NCBI GenBank assembly: GCA_020073445.1
Contig: JAIQFE010000006.1
Span: 124,001-188,000 of the forward strand
Direction of reading: 5' to 3'
Length of the DNA stretch: 64,000 nucleotides
Origin: Terriglobia bacterium
GTDB lineage: Bacteria > Acidobacteriota > Terriglobia > Bryobacterales > Bryobacteraceae
Below the pieces are notes generated by a model, which was not told the DNA's origin, did not search any database, and was given only the letters and a program-made list of their open reading frames with translations. A program made the position numbers and the translations under genes. This document shows, in pieces, positions 8,730 to 17,968 of the stretch (the first letter of the stretch is position 1; the number at the start of each line of letters is the position of its first letter).

Positions 8730-9658
8730 GATACCAGCGCGTGTGCCACTCGCCCGGCGAGCTGATCGAAACTAAGGATCTCGTACAGCGTGGGATCGTT
8801 CATGATGCGGTTGACCAGCGCGAAATGCATCGCGTGCCCGGCCTTTTCCGCGATCACGTGCCCCAGCAGAGGCTTGCCGATCAACGCCAGATCTCCGATC
8901 AAGTCCAGCGCTTTATGGCGGCAACACTCATCGGGAAAGCGCAGGCCGCCTTCATTGAGAATCGTTCTGCGGTCGAAGCAAACGGCATTATCGAGCGACG
9001 CGCCGCGGATCAATCCCATGTTGCGCATCTGGTCCAGCTCGTATTCGAATCCGAATGTCCGCGCCGGGGCGATTTCCGCCGCGTAGCGCTCCGGAGTCAC
9101 CTCGATTTCGAGGGTTTGGCGCTCGACCAGGGGATGCGGGAAATAGACTTCGCAGGTCAGCAGGAATCGGTCGGAGGGAAGAATCGTGATGCGCTTGCCG
9201 CCGCCTTCCACCGAAACCGGCCGCCGGATGCGCAAGTAGCGGCGATGCTTGCGGTATTCGCGAATCCCCGCGCTGCGGATCAACTCGACAAAGGGCTGCC
9301 CGCTGCCATCCAGGATCGGCACTTCCAGGTTGTCGATCTCGACATAGGCGTTGTCCACGCTCATGCTATAGAACACGCTGAGCAGATGTTCGGTTGTGGA
9401 AATCAGCACGCCCTGGCGCATCAAGCTGGTCGCGTAGCTGACTTTTTGGACGTGCCGCCAGCTGGCGGGTATCTGGAAACCATCCAAGTCGGTGCGAACA
9501 AAAACGATACCGGTAGCCGGCGGCGCCGGGAGGATACGGATACGAACGGGAACGCCGGAGTGAAGGCCAATGCCAGATGCTTCGACAGGCCGCTGGACGG
9601 TCGTCTCGAATCTCAGAGGAATTGCTCCAAACTGGGCATTAATATGTACTGACGTCAT
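8726..9658 (-). CDS. lpxC: UDP-3-O-acyl-N-acetylglucosamine deacetylase
   Basis: Zinc amidase that performs the committed step of lipid A synthesis, removing acetate from UDP-3-O-acyl-GlcNAc in the cytoplasm. At 310 residues it has the normal length. Zinc ligands can be placed in STTEHLLSVF (first His) and CCRHKALDLIGDL (second His and Asp); the catalytic His is in EKAGHAMHFALV. The N-terminal half carries RPVEASGIGLHSG, the usual opening of domain I. It is the first gene of a four-gene minus-strand series and faces polA across a 141-base gap. The presence of LpxC is direct evidence that this organism makes lipid A. Confidence 0.95.
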   Translation of the reverse strand: MTSVHINAQFGAIPLRFETTVQRPVEASGIGLHSGVPVRIRILPAPPATGIVFVRTDLDGFQIPASWRHVQKVSYATSLMRQGVLISTTEHLLSVFYSMSVDNAYVEIDNLEVPILDGSGQPFVELIRSAGIREYRKHRRYLRIRRPVSVEGGGKRITILPSDRFLLTCEVYFPHPLVERQTLEIEVTPERYAAEIAPARTFGFEYELDQMRNMGLIRGASLDNAVCFDRRTILNEGGLRFPDECCRHKALDLIGDLALIGKPLLGHVIAEKAGHAMHFALVNRIMNDPTLYEILSFDQLAGRVAHALVS

Positions 9659-9730
9659 TGTATCAACCAGGAGTACGGTGTCGCTAGATTTCTGAAAAAA
9701 AAAGACTTGCTGGTGCGGTTCCGTGTCTAA

Positions 9731-9745
9731 TAGGAGACACTCCTA
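9731..9745. promoter_or_regulatory. Perfect 6-bp inverted repeat between lpxC and polA
   Basis: TAGGAG (9731-9736) and CTCCTA (9740-9745) form a perfect palindrome with a three-base centre, followed by GTATTTTTG on the plus strand. It could be an operator for either divergent gene or a weak hairpin. An intrinsic terminator would have nothing to terminate on this strand. Confidence 0.35.
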
Positions 9746-9761
9746 GTATTTTTGTGGCAAA

Positions 9762-9790
9762 TTCGCAAATTCCGGCGAGGCTCATATACC
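9762..9790 (+). promoter_or_regulatory. Candidate sigma70-type promoter of polA
   Basis: TTCGCA (9762-9767) and TATACC (9785-9790) are separated by 17 bases; each matches four of six consensus positions. Transcription would begin near 9797, almost at the GTG start at 9800, so the mRNA would have practically no leader. Confidence 0.35.
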
Positions 9791-9799
9791 ATAAGGGAG

Positions 9800-12313
9800 G
9801 TGGCGCGCCTCTTCCTCATTGATTCCTTTGGGTTCATCTTTCGGGCCTACCATGCCCGAGCCCGTTCCGGAGCGCCTCCCATGCGAACCGGGGCCGGGTT
9901 TTCCACAGAGGCAGTGTACATTTTCCACAACATGGTTCGGAAGCTTCGAACCCAATACAAGCCCGATTACCTCGCCGCGATCTTCGAAAGCCAAGGTCCC
10001 ACCTTCCGCGACGAGGTCTTCGAAGCGTATAAGGCCACTCGTACCGAGACTCCGCCCGATCTGCTGGAGCAGATTCCCTGGATTCGCAAGATCCTCGATG
10101 CGATGCGGATCCCGGTTCTCGAGTACCCGAATTTCGAGGCTGACGATGTGATCGGCACGCTGGCCCGCCGCGGCGTGCAGCAAGGTCTGGACGTCGTGAT
10201 CATTTCCAGCGACAAAGACATGCTCCAGCTGGTGAACGATCACGTCTGCATGATCAACCCCATGAAGGATGATCTGTGCTACGACGCCGCGGAAACCGAA
10301 AAGTACATGGGCGTACGTCCCGATCAGGTGGCGGACCTTCTCGCTCTGAAGGGCGACTCCGTGGACAATATCCCGGGCGCTCCCGGGATCGGCGATAAGG
10401 GCGCCCGCGACCTGATCACGCGCTTCGGCTCGGTCGAGAACGCCATCGAGCATGCCGCCGAAGTGGAACGCAAGACCTACCGCGAAAGTCTGCAAAACAA
10501 TCGGGAGCAGATCATGCTGAGCAAGAGGCTCGCGACCATCCACACCGATGTACCCGTGGAGGTTCAGCTGGAGTCGCTGGTGATGCGCGAGGTGGATGCC
10601 GACGCTCTGCGCGATCTGTATCGCACCCTCGAATTTTCGAGCCTGCTTCGGGATCTTGCGCCGTCTGCACCGGCACCCCAGCAACGCGATTACCAGCAAC
10701 TCGGATCGAAAGCCGAATTAGATGCGTGGCTCAACACGCTTCCCGCCGATGCGCCTCTCGCCATCGCCGTAGGTGAGGTGATGGAGCAGCCTGTCATGGG
10801 ATTTTCGGCGAAGCCAGGAGTGGCCCGGTCGCTGGCGTTGGCCGAAATCCCCTCCCGCGTGTCCGTGGGTCATGACTTGAAGTCGCTGATCCGCCACTTT
10901 GGCGAGGCTCCTGGTTTGCATCACGACACGATGCTTTACGGATTCCTGCTGGCGGCCGACCCAGGCTCGTCGGATCTCGCGAAACTCTCGGAGCGATACC
11001 TGGAGCGCCCGCTCGACGCCGATCCCGCCGCGCAGGCCGATACGATCTTATCGCTGTATCAGACGCTCCGCCCGCAAGTCGAGTCGCAAAACCTCGCCGA
11101 GGTATACGAAACCATCGATCTTCCGTTGATCCGCGTGCTCGCTCGCATGGAGGAAATCGGGATTCGGGTCGATCCCGTGCAGCTCGGGCACATGAGCCGG
11201 CGCATGGAAGAGGAGATTGCGCGCCTCTCCGGCGAGATCTTCACGATCGCCGGCAAGACCTTTAATATCAATTCGCCGCAGCAGTTAGGCAAAGTGTTGT
11301 TCGAAGATCTGAACCTGCCCGCTCCCACGAAGATGGGCAAGGGCAAAGTGATCTCGACCGCCGCCGATGTGCTCGAGGACCTGGCGGAGGAGCACGAGAT
11401 CGCCAGCAAAGTCCTGGAGCATCGCCAGCTCTCGAAACTCAAGGGGACTTACGCCGACGCCCTTCCGATCTTGATTGACCCCGTAACAGGCCGGGTGCAC
11501 ACAACCTTCAACCAGGCCGGCGCGGCCACCGGGCGGCTGTCATCCTCAAATCCCAACTTGCAGAACATCCCGATCCGCACGGAGCTGGGCCGCGAGATCC
11601 GCGCAACTTTCGTACCCGAGCCCGGCTGGAAACTGATCGTCGCCGACTATTCGCAGATCGAACTGCGCTTGCTCGCGCACATGTCGCACGACGCGGTTCT
11701 GACGGAAGCGTTCCGTAACGGTGAGGATATCCACACGCGCACGGCCGCCGAGGTCATGGGAATCCCGCCGCTGATGATCACGCCCGAGCAGCGGCGAAAC
11801 GCGAAGGCCGTGAACTTCGGAATCGTCTACGGGCAGACACCGTTCGGATTGGCGAAGCAGCTGGGGATCGATCGGAAAGAAGCCGAACTCTACATCCGCG
11901 CCTATTTCGAGCGCTACGCGGGCGTGCGCCGGTTCATCGACAGCACCATCGCCGAAGTCCGCCGCACCGGCATGGCAGTGAGTCTGTTCGGCCGCCGCCG
12001 CCCGATTCCTGACATGAACAGCCGCAATCCCGCGGCTCGCAACTTCGCTGAACGCACGGCCGTCAACACGCCCTTGCAGGGCACCGCCGCGGATATGATT
12101 AAGCTGGCGATGATCCGCATCGCCGAAAAACTTCGGGGCAGGGAAACGCGAATGCTGTTGCAGGTCCACGACGAGCTGGTCTTCGAAGCTCCGCCCGGTG
12201 AAGTGGATGAGATCCGCGCCATGGTGAAATCGGAAATGGAGAACGTGCGCAAACTCGACGTCCCCATGGTGGTGGATGTAGGCGTAGGCGACAACTGGCG
12301 CGACGCCAAGTAA
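9800..12313 (+). CDS. polA: DNA polymerase I
   Basis: Repair polymerase that fills gaps and removes RNA primers. About 837 residues. The N-terminal 5'-nuclease domain (residues 1-~290) begins ARLFLIDSFGFIFRAYHA and holds the SSDKDMLQL and GDSVDNIPGAPGIG metal and DNA-binding motifs. The polymerase domain has motif A (VADYSQIELRLLAH), motif B (RRNAKAVNFGIVYG) and motif C (LLQVHDELVFEAP). The middle 3'-5' exonuclease domain is degenerate: the acidic D-x-E pair expected in its first motif reads LAIAVGEV, so proofreading is probably absent, as in several other bacterial Pol I. GTG 9800 was chosen because the conserved N-terminus begins there; a TTG at 9752 is in frame. A glycosyltransferase gene follows after six bases. 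Confidence 0.95.
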   Translation: MARLFLIDSFGFIFRAYHARARSGAPPMRTGAGFSTEAVYIFHNMVRKLRTQYKPDYLAAIFESQGPTFRDEVFEAYKATRTETPPDLLEQIPWIRKILDAMRIPVLEYPNFEADDVIGTLARRGVQQGLDVVIISSDKDMLQLVNDHVCMINPMKDDLCYDAAETEKYMGVRPDQVADLLALKGDSVDNIPGAPGIGDKGARDLITRFGSVENAIEHAAEVERKTYRESLQNNREQIMLSKRLATIHTDVPVEVQLESLVMREVDADALRDLYRTLEFSSLLRDLAPSAPAPQQRDYQQLGSKAELDAWLNTLPADAPLAIAVGEVMEQPVMGFSAKPGVARSLALAEIPSRVSVGHDLKSLIRHFGEAPGLHHDTMLYGFLLAADPGSSDLAKLSERYLERPLDADPAAQADTILSLYQTLRPQVESQNLAEVYETIDLPLIRVLARMEEIGIRVDPVQLGHMSRRMEEEIARLSGEIFTIAGKTFNINSPQQLGKVLFEDLNLPAPTKMGKGKVISTAADVLEDLAEEHEIASKVLEHRQLSKLKGTYADALPILIDPVTGRVHTTFNQAGAATGRLSSSNPNLQNIPIRTELGREIRATFVPEPGWKLIVADYSQIELRLLAHMSHDAVLTEAFRNGEDIHTRTAAEVMGIPPLMITPEQRRNAKAVNFGIVYGQTPFGLAKQLGIDRKEAELYIRAYFERYAGVRRFIDSTIAEVRRTGMAVSLFGRRRPIPDMNSRNPAARNFAERTAVNTPLQGTAADMIKLAMIRIAEKLRGRETRMLLQVHDELVFEAPPGEVDEIRAMVKSEMENVRKLDVPMVVDVGVGDNWRDAK

Positions 12314-12319
12314 AACGGG

Positions 12320-13636
12320 ATGGCCTTCCTTCGATCCCGCCGCGCGCTGTACCTCTTTCTCGGGCTGTACGCCGCCGCGCTGATCTTATTAATTCCAATC
12401 AAGTCTCTTTGGGTAGACGAAATCATCGACCTCAACGGCGTCCGCAACGCTGATTTACGGGGTGTGCTCGCATTCGTTCCAGGCAATGCCGGCGGAGTTC
12501 CGCTGGGCTATCTGCTCGATTTCTGGATGATCCGGCTGTTCGGCTACTCGGTCTTCGTCGTCCGGCTGCCGAGTGTTCTGTTCACGGTTTTGACTTGCCT
12601 GGCGGTCTATATTCTTGCGTGGCAAGCCAAGTTGCGCGCGCCGCTGCTGGCGGCTGCTCTGTACGCTGTTTCTCCGCTGACCTTGCGATATGCGCTCGAA
12701 GCGAGACCATACGCGCAAGCCGCCTGCTGGAGCGCGTTCTCGACAGTCGTATTTCTCTCACTGGTTCGCAAGCCGACGCTCGGGAAGGCGGCCCGATATG
12801 CGGTGCTGGTTGCGCTCGGCTTATTCACGCAGCCGTACAGCATCTTTGTTCCGGTAGCGCACCTGATCTGGGTAGTCCTGATGAAAAGAAACATGCGTGC
12901 GGCTGGGCTTGCGGGAACGGGGGTGGCTATAGCCTCTCTCGCGTTCCTTCCCTGGTACTTCAAGGCCCACTCGGTTTGGCAGGGTGCGGTGAGCTCGGGT
13001 GTGCGATTCTTCGTCACCGCTAAAGATCTGCTGGTGATTCCCCACGAGCTCATGGGAACGGGCTACGCGGGCGCCGCTCTCACCGCGATCGCGATCGTCG
13101 TGGCGCTGGCATGGTCACCTTGGAACAAAGACCAAAAGATCTTCTGGATCCTCTGCATGGCGATTCCTCTCATTCTGGTGCCCGTCGCCGATTCCTATTT
13201 CGGCTACTTCCTGGCTGCGCGGCAGATGATCTTCGCCCTGGTCCCGATCAGCATCCTGATCGCGGCGTGCGTGGACGTGCGCGGCTGGGGCTGGGTGCTG
13301 CCGTTGGCGTTGCTGGGCGCGATGGTCTACGAAGACGTTCGCTGGACCCGTCGACCGGGCGAGGGCTGGCAGGCGGCGGCATCCCAGCTGAAGGGGGCGG
13401 ACTGCTCAGTCTTCGTCCCCTCCGGTGCCCGTACCATGTATCTTTTCTTCGAGCCGCAACTACGCGTCTGCGATGAAAATACCTTAACGACTGCCGGGAC
13501 GGTTGCCCTCGCTCTCAGCCCCGATCAGTACGAAGACGTGTACGCCGAGGCTCGCCAGAAGCTGAATCGGGCCGGATTCCGGAAGGTCGCCGACGTGCGG
13601 GCCGCGGATCCCCGGATAGAACTGTATCGCCGCTGA
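12320..13636 (+). CDS. GT-C type membrane glycosyltransferase (GT39/ArnT-like)
   Basis: A 438-residue integral membrane protein with about ten helices. The first periplasmic loop contains WVDEIIDLNGV, the acidic D-E pair typical of GT-C enzymes that use polyprenyl-phosphate sugars. A second conserved-looking stretch RYALEARPYAQA after the fourth helix corresponds to the EARPY loop common in this superfamily. The last ~90 residues form a soluble periplasmic domain with two cysteines (residues ~366 and ~387). Sugar and acceptor are unknown. It sits six bases after polA, so it is cotranscribed, but there is no obvious functional link. A hairpin follows its stop codon. Confidence 0.75.
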   Translation: MAFLRSRRALYLFLGLYAAALILLIPIKSLWVDEIIDLNGVRNADLRGVLAFVPGNAGGVPLGYLLDFWMIRLFGYSVFVVRLPSVLFTVLTCLAVYILAWQAKLRAPLLAAALYAVSPLTLRYALEARPYAQAACWSAFSTVVFLSLVRKPTLGKAARYAVLVALGLFTQPYSIFVPVAHLIWVVLMKRNMRAAGLAGTGVAIASLAFLPWYFKAHSVWQGAVSSGVRFFVTAKDLLVIPHELMGTGYAGAALTAIAIVVALAWSPWNKDQKIFWILCMAIPLILVPVADSYFGYFLAARQMIFALVPISILIAACVDVRGWGWVLPLALLGAMVYEDVRWTRRPGEGWQAAASQLKGADCSVFVPSGARTMYLFFEPQLRVCDENTLTTAGTVALALSPDQYEDVYAEARQKLNRAGFRKVADVRAADPRIELYRR

Positions 13637-13658
13637 GCCCCGCCTGTCAGGGCGGGGC
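13637..13658. terminator. GC-rich hairpin after glycosyltransferase gene
   Basis: GCCCCGCC (13637-13644) pairs with GGCGGGGC (13651-13658) around a six-base loop, starting directly after the stop codon. No T-tract follows, so it may stabilise the mRNA end or need Rho rather than act as a classical intrinsic terminator. Confidence 0.5.
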
Positions 13659-13669
13659 ACTAAAACGAA

Positions 13670-13699
13670 TTGAGCCCGAATCGGCTTCCGGTTTATCAT
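13670..13699 (+). promoter_or_regulatory. Candidate promoter of haem c/HhH gene
   Basis: TTGAGC (13670-13675) and TATCAT (13694-13699) are 18 bases apart, with four and five matches to the sigma70 consensus. The ATG at 13706 starts six bases after the -10 box, at the expected transcription start, so the mRNA is probably leaderless. Confidence 0.5.
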
Positions 13700-13705
13700 A
13701 TAGGC

Positions 13706-14152
13706 ATGAAGAGTTCGCTTGTTCTGGCGTCAGCCGTTTTTCTGTCCGTCGTTACAGTGAATGCCCAGGGCCTCCCCGAAGGTACTGGTAAGAGCATTTT
13801 TGAGAACACCTGTGGAGGCTGTCACGGCGCCGATATCGTGATCGGCCAGACCGGCACCCGCGATGTCTGGCAGGACACTGTGGATTCCATGCGCAGCCGC
13901 GGCGCGCTCGGTACCGATGACGATTTCAAAACCATCGTCAACTACCTGACCACGTACTTCGGCGTGCCCGTGAACGTGAATTCAGCTCCTGCGAAAGAAC
14001 TGGTGGACAACCTGAACCTTACCAGCGCCGAAGCGGACGCGATCGTCAAGGCTCGCACCGCCGCCAAGATCAAGGATTACGCTGAGCTCTCGAAGGTGCA
14101 GGGCCTCGATATCAAGAAGCTCGACCCCATCAAGAACCGGATCAAGTTCTAA
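13706..14152 (+). CDS. Secreted monohaem cytochrome c fused to helix-hairpin-helix domain
   Basis: A 148-residue periplasmic protein with a signal peptide ending near VNAQG (residue 20). The haem-attachment motif CGGCH is at residues 36-40, preceded by KSIFENTC as in class I cytochromes c. Residues ~95-148 form a ComEA-like helix-hairpin-helix pair: LNLTSAEADAIVKARTAAK, then YAELSKVQGLDIKKLDP. Electron-transfer domains joined to a DNA-binding-type fold are unusual in principle, although similar small proteins are known to me from Acidobacteriota. Whether the HhH binds DNA outside the cytoplasm or acts as a protein-interaction module is open. The 3' end overlaps mfd by 11 bases on the opposite strand. 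Confidence 0.75.
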   Translation: MKSSLVLASAVFLSVVTVNAQGLPEGTGKSIFENTCGGCHGADIVIGQTGTRDVWQDTVDSMRSRGALGTDDDFKTIVNYLTTYFGVPVNVNSAPAKELVDNLNLTSAEADAIVKARTAAKIKDYAELSKVQGLDIKKLDPIKNRIKF

Positions 14153-17100
14153 TCAGGTCTCGCAGAGATCCATCGAGATAGTCTAAGAGCCCGGCATTGT
14201 CGCTGGATTGCGGCAATGGCAACCGCAGCACCCCTGCCGGCGTAAACTGTGCGCCCTGCCGGGACGAAATCAGATGCATCAACCGTGTGGGTTCGATCTT
14301 TGAACCCGGATGGAACTTGATGTTCAGCGCTCCCGCCCTTCGGTCGACAGCTTCAATCCCGATCTGCTGTGCGGTGCTCTTGAGCAAAGCGAACCGCAGC
14401 AACGTCTCTACGTCGCTCGGGAGCGGCCCGTAGCGATCGCTCAGATCCGCCCGCATGGCTTCGGCCTGCGCGGCATCCTTCACGTCGGCGATGCGTTTGT
14501 ACGCACGCAGCCGCTGGTTCTCGTCGGCGATGTATTCGGGCGGGATGCGGATGTCCAACCCGAGATTGAGCGACGAGTGCACTTCGAGCGGCGCTTCCTC
14601 GCCCTTCAGTTCCCGCACCGTTTCTTCCAGCAGCCGCACGTAGGTATCGAATCCCACCGCCGCGATGTGTCCATGCTGCTCACCGCCGAGCAGGTTGCCA
14701 GCACCGCGTAGTTCGAGATCTAATGCGGCGATCTTGAACCCCGCGCCCAAGTCCGAAAACTCCCGCAGCGCAGCCAGGCGCTTCCGGGCGATCTCGGACA
14801 ACTCCGTGTCGGCAGGAACCAGTAGGTACGCATAAGCCCGCCGATTCGATCGTCCCACGCGGCCGCGCAACTGGTACAGCTCCGAGAGGCCGTGACGCTC
14901 GGCGTGATCGATGATCATGGTGTTCGCCAGGGGAATATCCAGCCCGTTCTCGACGATGGTGGTCGAGACGAACACGTCGTATTCGTGGCGCATGAAGCCG
15001 AGGAGTACGCGTTCGAGTTCCGCTTCGCCCATCTGGCCATGTCCGACGCCGATGCGGGCCTGCGGAACCAGCTCCTGGATCCAGGCGGCGCGCGCAAAGA
15101 TCGAATCGATCCGGTTGTGAACGAAGTAAACCTGGCCGCCGCGGCTTAGTTCCTGCTCGATCGCGGTTTTCACCAGCTCCGGATTGAAATGCGCCACAAC
15201 GGTGTGGATCGCCAGCCGGTCTTTCGGAGGCGTCTCAATCACGCTCATGTCGCGAATCCCCAGCAGCGACATGTGCAAGGTGCGCGGAATGGGCGTGGCG
15301 CTCATGCTCAGCACGTGTACCTTCGTGGTCATCTGCTTGAGCCGCTCTTTGTGGCGGACGCCGAAGCGCTGCTCTTCGTCCACAATCAGCAGGCCCAGGT
15401 CGCGGAATACGACATCCTTCGAGAACAGGCGATGCGTACCCACGGCAATGTCGATCTTCCCGTCGGCCAGATCCTCGACCGATTTCTTCAGCTCCTTGGC
15501 GGGCCGCAGACGCGAGAACATTTCGATGCGCACCGGAAATGCCGCGAAACGGCGCTTGAACGTCTCGAAATGCTGGAACGCGAGCACCGTCGTCGGCGCG
15601 AGCACGGCCACCTGCTTCCCGTCGCCTAGCGCCTTGAACGCCGCCCGCATGGCCACTTCGGTCTTCCCGAATCCGACGTCGCCGCATAAGAGGCGGTCCA
15701 TGGGATGCGGCGATTCCAAATCCTTCTTGATTTCCTTGGTGGCCGTCAACTGGTCTTTGGTCTCGGTGAATTCGAAGGCGTCCTCGAATTCGCGCTGCCA
15801 GTTGGAATCGGGCGAGAGCGCGAAGCCTTCGGCCATGCGGCGCTTGGCATAGAGCTTCAGGAGCTCGTCCGCCATGTCGCGCATCTTGGCTTTGACCCGG
15901 GATTTCTTCGCGGTCCAGGACGCGCCACCGAGCCTGTCCAAGGGCGGTGGTGAATCTCCGCCGCCCCGGTATTTCTCCACCAGGTCCATTCGCGTGAGCG
16001 GCACGTACAGCTTGGCCTCGCCCGCGTATTCGAGCAGCATGAAATCGCCCTTTTGCTCGCCTTGGGCGATCTCTCGAATGCCTAGAAATTTGCCGACCCC
16101 GTGCGTGGCGTGCACCACGAAGTCGCCCGGCTTGAGATCGGCCAGGTCGGCGGCGAAGGCGGCCATCTTCGCCTTATTGGGTCCCGGCTGGGCGACCAGA
16201 TCAGACGAGCCGAATAGATCCTCGGATCCGATGAAGGCAATCCTGGATTCCGGAAACACGACGCCGCGCCGGACCAGCCCTTTGACCAGATACGTCCCTT
16301 CGACGGGGCCTGCCAGATAAGCACGTTCCGCCAGATAGTCGGACGCAGCCTCGTTGGGCGCAAGTCCGAGCTGAAAGGGTACGGAATACTCGCGCATCAC
16401 GTCGGCCAGCCGCTCCAGCTCCCCATTGGTAGGTGCGAAGAAGGCCACACGCGTTCCTCGCTCCACCAGGCTCTTCGCCTCCGCCACCGCGACCTGCATG
16501 TTCCCCTGAAACGACATCGATGGACGCGTTCCTATGTGCGGCGTGTCCGTGCCCATGGCCAGCTCGCGCAGGTTCAACACCGGACCAGTAAGCGTCTTCT
16601 CGAATTCCGGCCAATCGGAAAAGTTCGCTGCAGCGAGTTCGGCCGTCTCCGGATGCTCGGCTTTCAGTTGCTCCAGACGTTTCCATAAGCGCTCGGATGC
16701 CGACCGAATATCTTCCGGCTCGTCCAGAATCACGATCGGCTCGCGACCCAGAGCCAACAGTGTGTGGTTGCGCGGATCCCCCGCTGCCGCCGCGAACTCC
16801 CATCCGGGGAACGCGTCGCCGTGCCGCGGCTGTTCCAGCAGCGGGAGAATCTCGGCCTCGGGAACCTTGAGAACCGACCGCTGGCTTTCCACTTCGAAGC
16901 GCCGGATGGATTCGACCTCATCGCCGAAGAATTCGATGCGCAAGGGCTTGGCGCTTTCGGCCCCGAACACGTCCAGAATCCCGCCCCGGATAGAATACTC
17001 GCCGACCATCTCCACCGGGTCGCGCCGTTCATAACCAATGGATCGGAGATGCGTCTCGATGGTCTCCAGCGGCAGCTCTTCGCCGGTGCGGATCGCGAGA

Positions 17101-17555
17101 GCCAGGCGCCGGTAATACTCGGCATCGTGCGTGCGCAGCAGCGCCGATGCCGCCGGCGTAATGGTGATGGGCGCCGTACCCGACGACATCCTCCACAGTC
17201 CGATAGCCCGCTGTTCGCTGATTTCGGTGTGGGGCGAAAGCCGCTGCCCGGGCAGCACGTCGAGCGCCGGAAGCAGTGCAGGGCGTCCCACCTCCGGCCG
17301 CCCGATCAGCAAGTCGAAGAACGTCCCCGTCAGCTCCGCCAGTACTTCGGCCCGCTGATTGCCGTCGGCGACCACGATCAGCGGCCGCTCGGTTACCTGC
17401 CACAGCAGTACTATGTACAGGGCCTTAGCGGTAGGCGTCAAACCGGCCAGCGAGAACGGTCCGGCCTCATGCCGCAGCAGCGCCGACACCAGGTGCTGGA
17501 AGGCCTCCTGCCGGCCGATAGTTTGGAAGAGATCGCGAACCGAGGGGTGAGTCAC
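14142..17555 (-). CDS. mfd: Transcription-repair coupling factor
   Basis: ATP-driven DNA translocase that removes RNA polymerase stalled at lesions and recruits UvrA. At 1137 residues it has the standard length. The N-terminal UvrB-like part (about 1-480) is followed by an RNA-polymerase interaction domain of CarD type (GDFVVHATHGVGKFLGI), then the helicase core with Walker A DVGFGKTEVAMRAAF, DEEQ box IVDEEQRFGVRHKERLK, motif III SMSATPIPRTL and motif VI QLRGRVGRSNRRAYAYL. The C-terminal TRCF domain ends the protein. The start is GTG 17555. A TACAAT box lies at 17571-17566 on this strand, overlapping the -35 region of the divergent small gene. Confidence 0.95.
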   Translation of the reverse strand: MTHPSVRDLFQTIGRQEAFQHLVSALLRHEAGPFSLAGLTPTAKALYIVLLWQVTERPLIVVADGNQRAEVLAELTGTFFDLLIGRPEVGRPALLPALDVLPGQRLSPHTEISEQRAIGLWRMSSGTAPITITPAASALLRTHDAEYYRRLALAIRTGEELPLETIETHLRSIGYERRDPVEMVGEYSIRGGILDVFGAESAKPLRIEFFGDEVESIRRFEVESQRSVLKVPEAEILPLLEQPRHGDAFPGWEFAAAAGDPRNHTLLALGREPIVILDEPEDIRSASERLWKRLEQLKAEHPETAELAAANFSDWPEFEKTLTGPVLNLRELAMGTDTPHIGTRPSMSFQGNMQVAVAEAKSLVERGTRVAFFAPTNGELERLADVMREYSVPFQLGLAPNEAASDYLAERAYLAGPVEGTYLVKGLVRRGVVFPESRIAFIGSEDLFGSSDLVAQPGPNKAKMAAFAADLADLKPGDFVVHATHGVGKFLGIREIAQGEQKGDFMLLEYAGEAKLYVPLTRMDLVEKYRGGGDSPPPLDRLGGASWTAKKSRVKAKMRDMADELLKLYAKRRMAEGFALSPDSNWQREFEDAFEFTETKDQLTATKEIKKDLESPHPMDRLLCGDVGFGKTEVAMRAAFKALGDGKQVAVLAPTTVLAFQHFETFKRRFAAFPVRIEMFSRLRPAKELKKSVEDLADGKIDIAVGTHRLFSKDVVFRDLGLLIVDEEQRFGVRHKERLKQMTTKVHVLSMSATPIPRTLHMSLLGIRDMSVIETPPKDRLAIHTVVAHFNPELVKTAIEQELSRGGQVYFVHNRIDSIFARAAWIQELVPQARIGVGHGQMGEAELERVLLGFMRHEYDVFVSTTIVENGLDIPLANTMIIDHAERHGLSELYQLRGRVGRSNRRAYAYLLVPADTELSEIARKRLAALREFSDLGAGFKIAALDLELRGAGNLLGGEQHGHIAAVGFDTYVRLLEETVRELKGEEAPLEVHSSLNLGLDIRIPPEYIADENQRLRAYKRIADVKDAAQAEAMRADLSDRYGPLPSDVETLLRFALLKSTAQQIGIEAVDRRAGALNIKFHPGSKIEPTRLMHLISSRQGAQFTPAGVLRLPLPQSSDNAGLLDYLDGSLRDLIRT

Positions 17556-17566
17556 GGGCAGTATTA

Positions 17567-17596
17567 TTGTAACGGTGAATCGGAAAGAGCCATAAT
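17567..17596 (+). promoter_or_regulatory. Candidate promoter of the 119-residue gene, overlapping the mfd promoter
   Basis: TTGTAA (17567-17572) and CATAAT (17591-17596) are 18 bases apart. The expected transcript start near 17603 lies six bases before the ATG at 17609. The same bases read TACAAT on the minus strand and could be the mfd -10 box, so the two genes may compete for polymerase. Confidence 0.4.
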
Positions 17597-17608
17597 AGAG
17601 TGAGGCGT

Positions 17609-17968
17609 ATGTTCCGGCCGCATCAGAACCTGAGCGACGAGATCAACCGCAACATCATCCGCAGTGAGATCGAGGGTGGTGTTTATTTGCGGGATCTCCC
17701 CGACGCCGCCAAGCTCGAAGTCCAGACTCGAAACCGCCATTACATGGTTGTCCTGCGCCGGGATGGATCGGCCTGGATCTGGGGCCATCCGGAGTTTTGC
17801 CCGGAACCGGTACTGGTGCAGATTTCGGGATCCAACTGGGGCGGCTCGATGCTCAAGACCGCGTATCTCGGCCGGGGCATGCATATGGAATTTCGCCACC
17901 CCGACTACGAAGGCCCGATCATCACTTCGGCGATCGTGGACATCCGTCTCTTGTCCGAAGCGGCCTAA
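17609..17968 (+). CDS. Conserved hypothetical soluble protein
   Basis: A 119-residue protein without signal peptide or membrane helix. The second half alternates short beta strands ([31 protein letters not shown]), and the C-terminus [10 protein letters not shown] is amphipathic. I do not recognise a family. The GTG at 17600 is a possible earlier start, but the predicted transcript begins near 17603, which favours ATG 17609. It stands divergent from mfd, and its stop overlaps the end of the convergent phosphatase gene by four bases. Gene-like codon use supports it as a real gene. Confidence 0.7.
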   Translation: MFRPHQNLSDEINRNIIRSEIEGGVYLRDLPDAAKLEVQTRNRHYMVVLRRDGSAWIWGHPEFCPEPVLVQISGSNWGGSMLKTAYLGRGMHMEFRHPDYEGPIITSAIVDIRLLSEAA

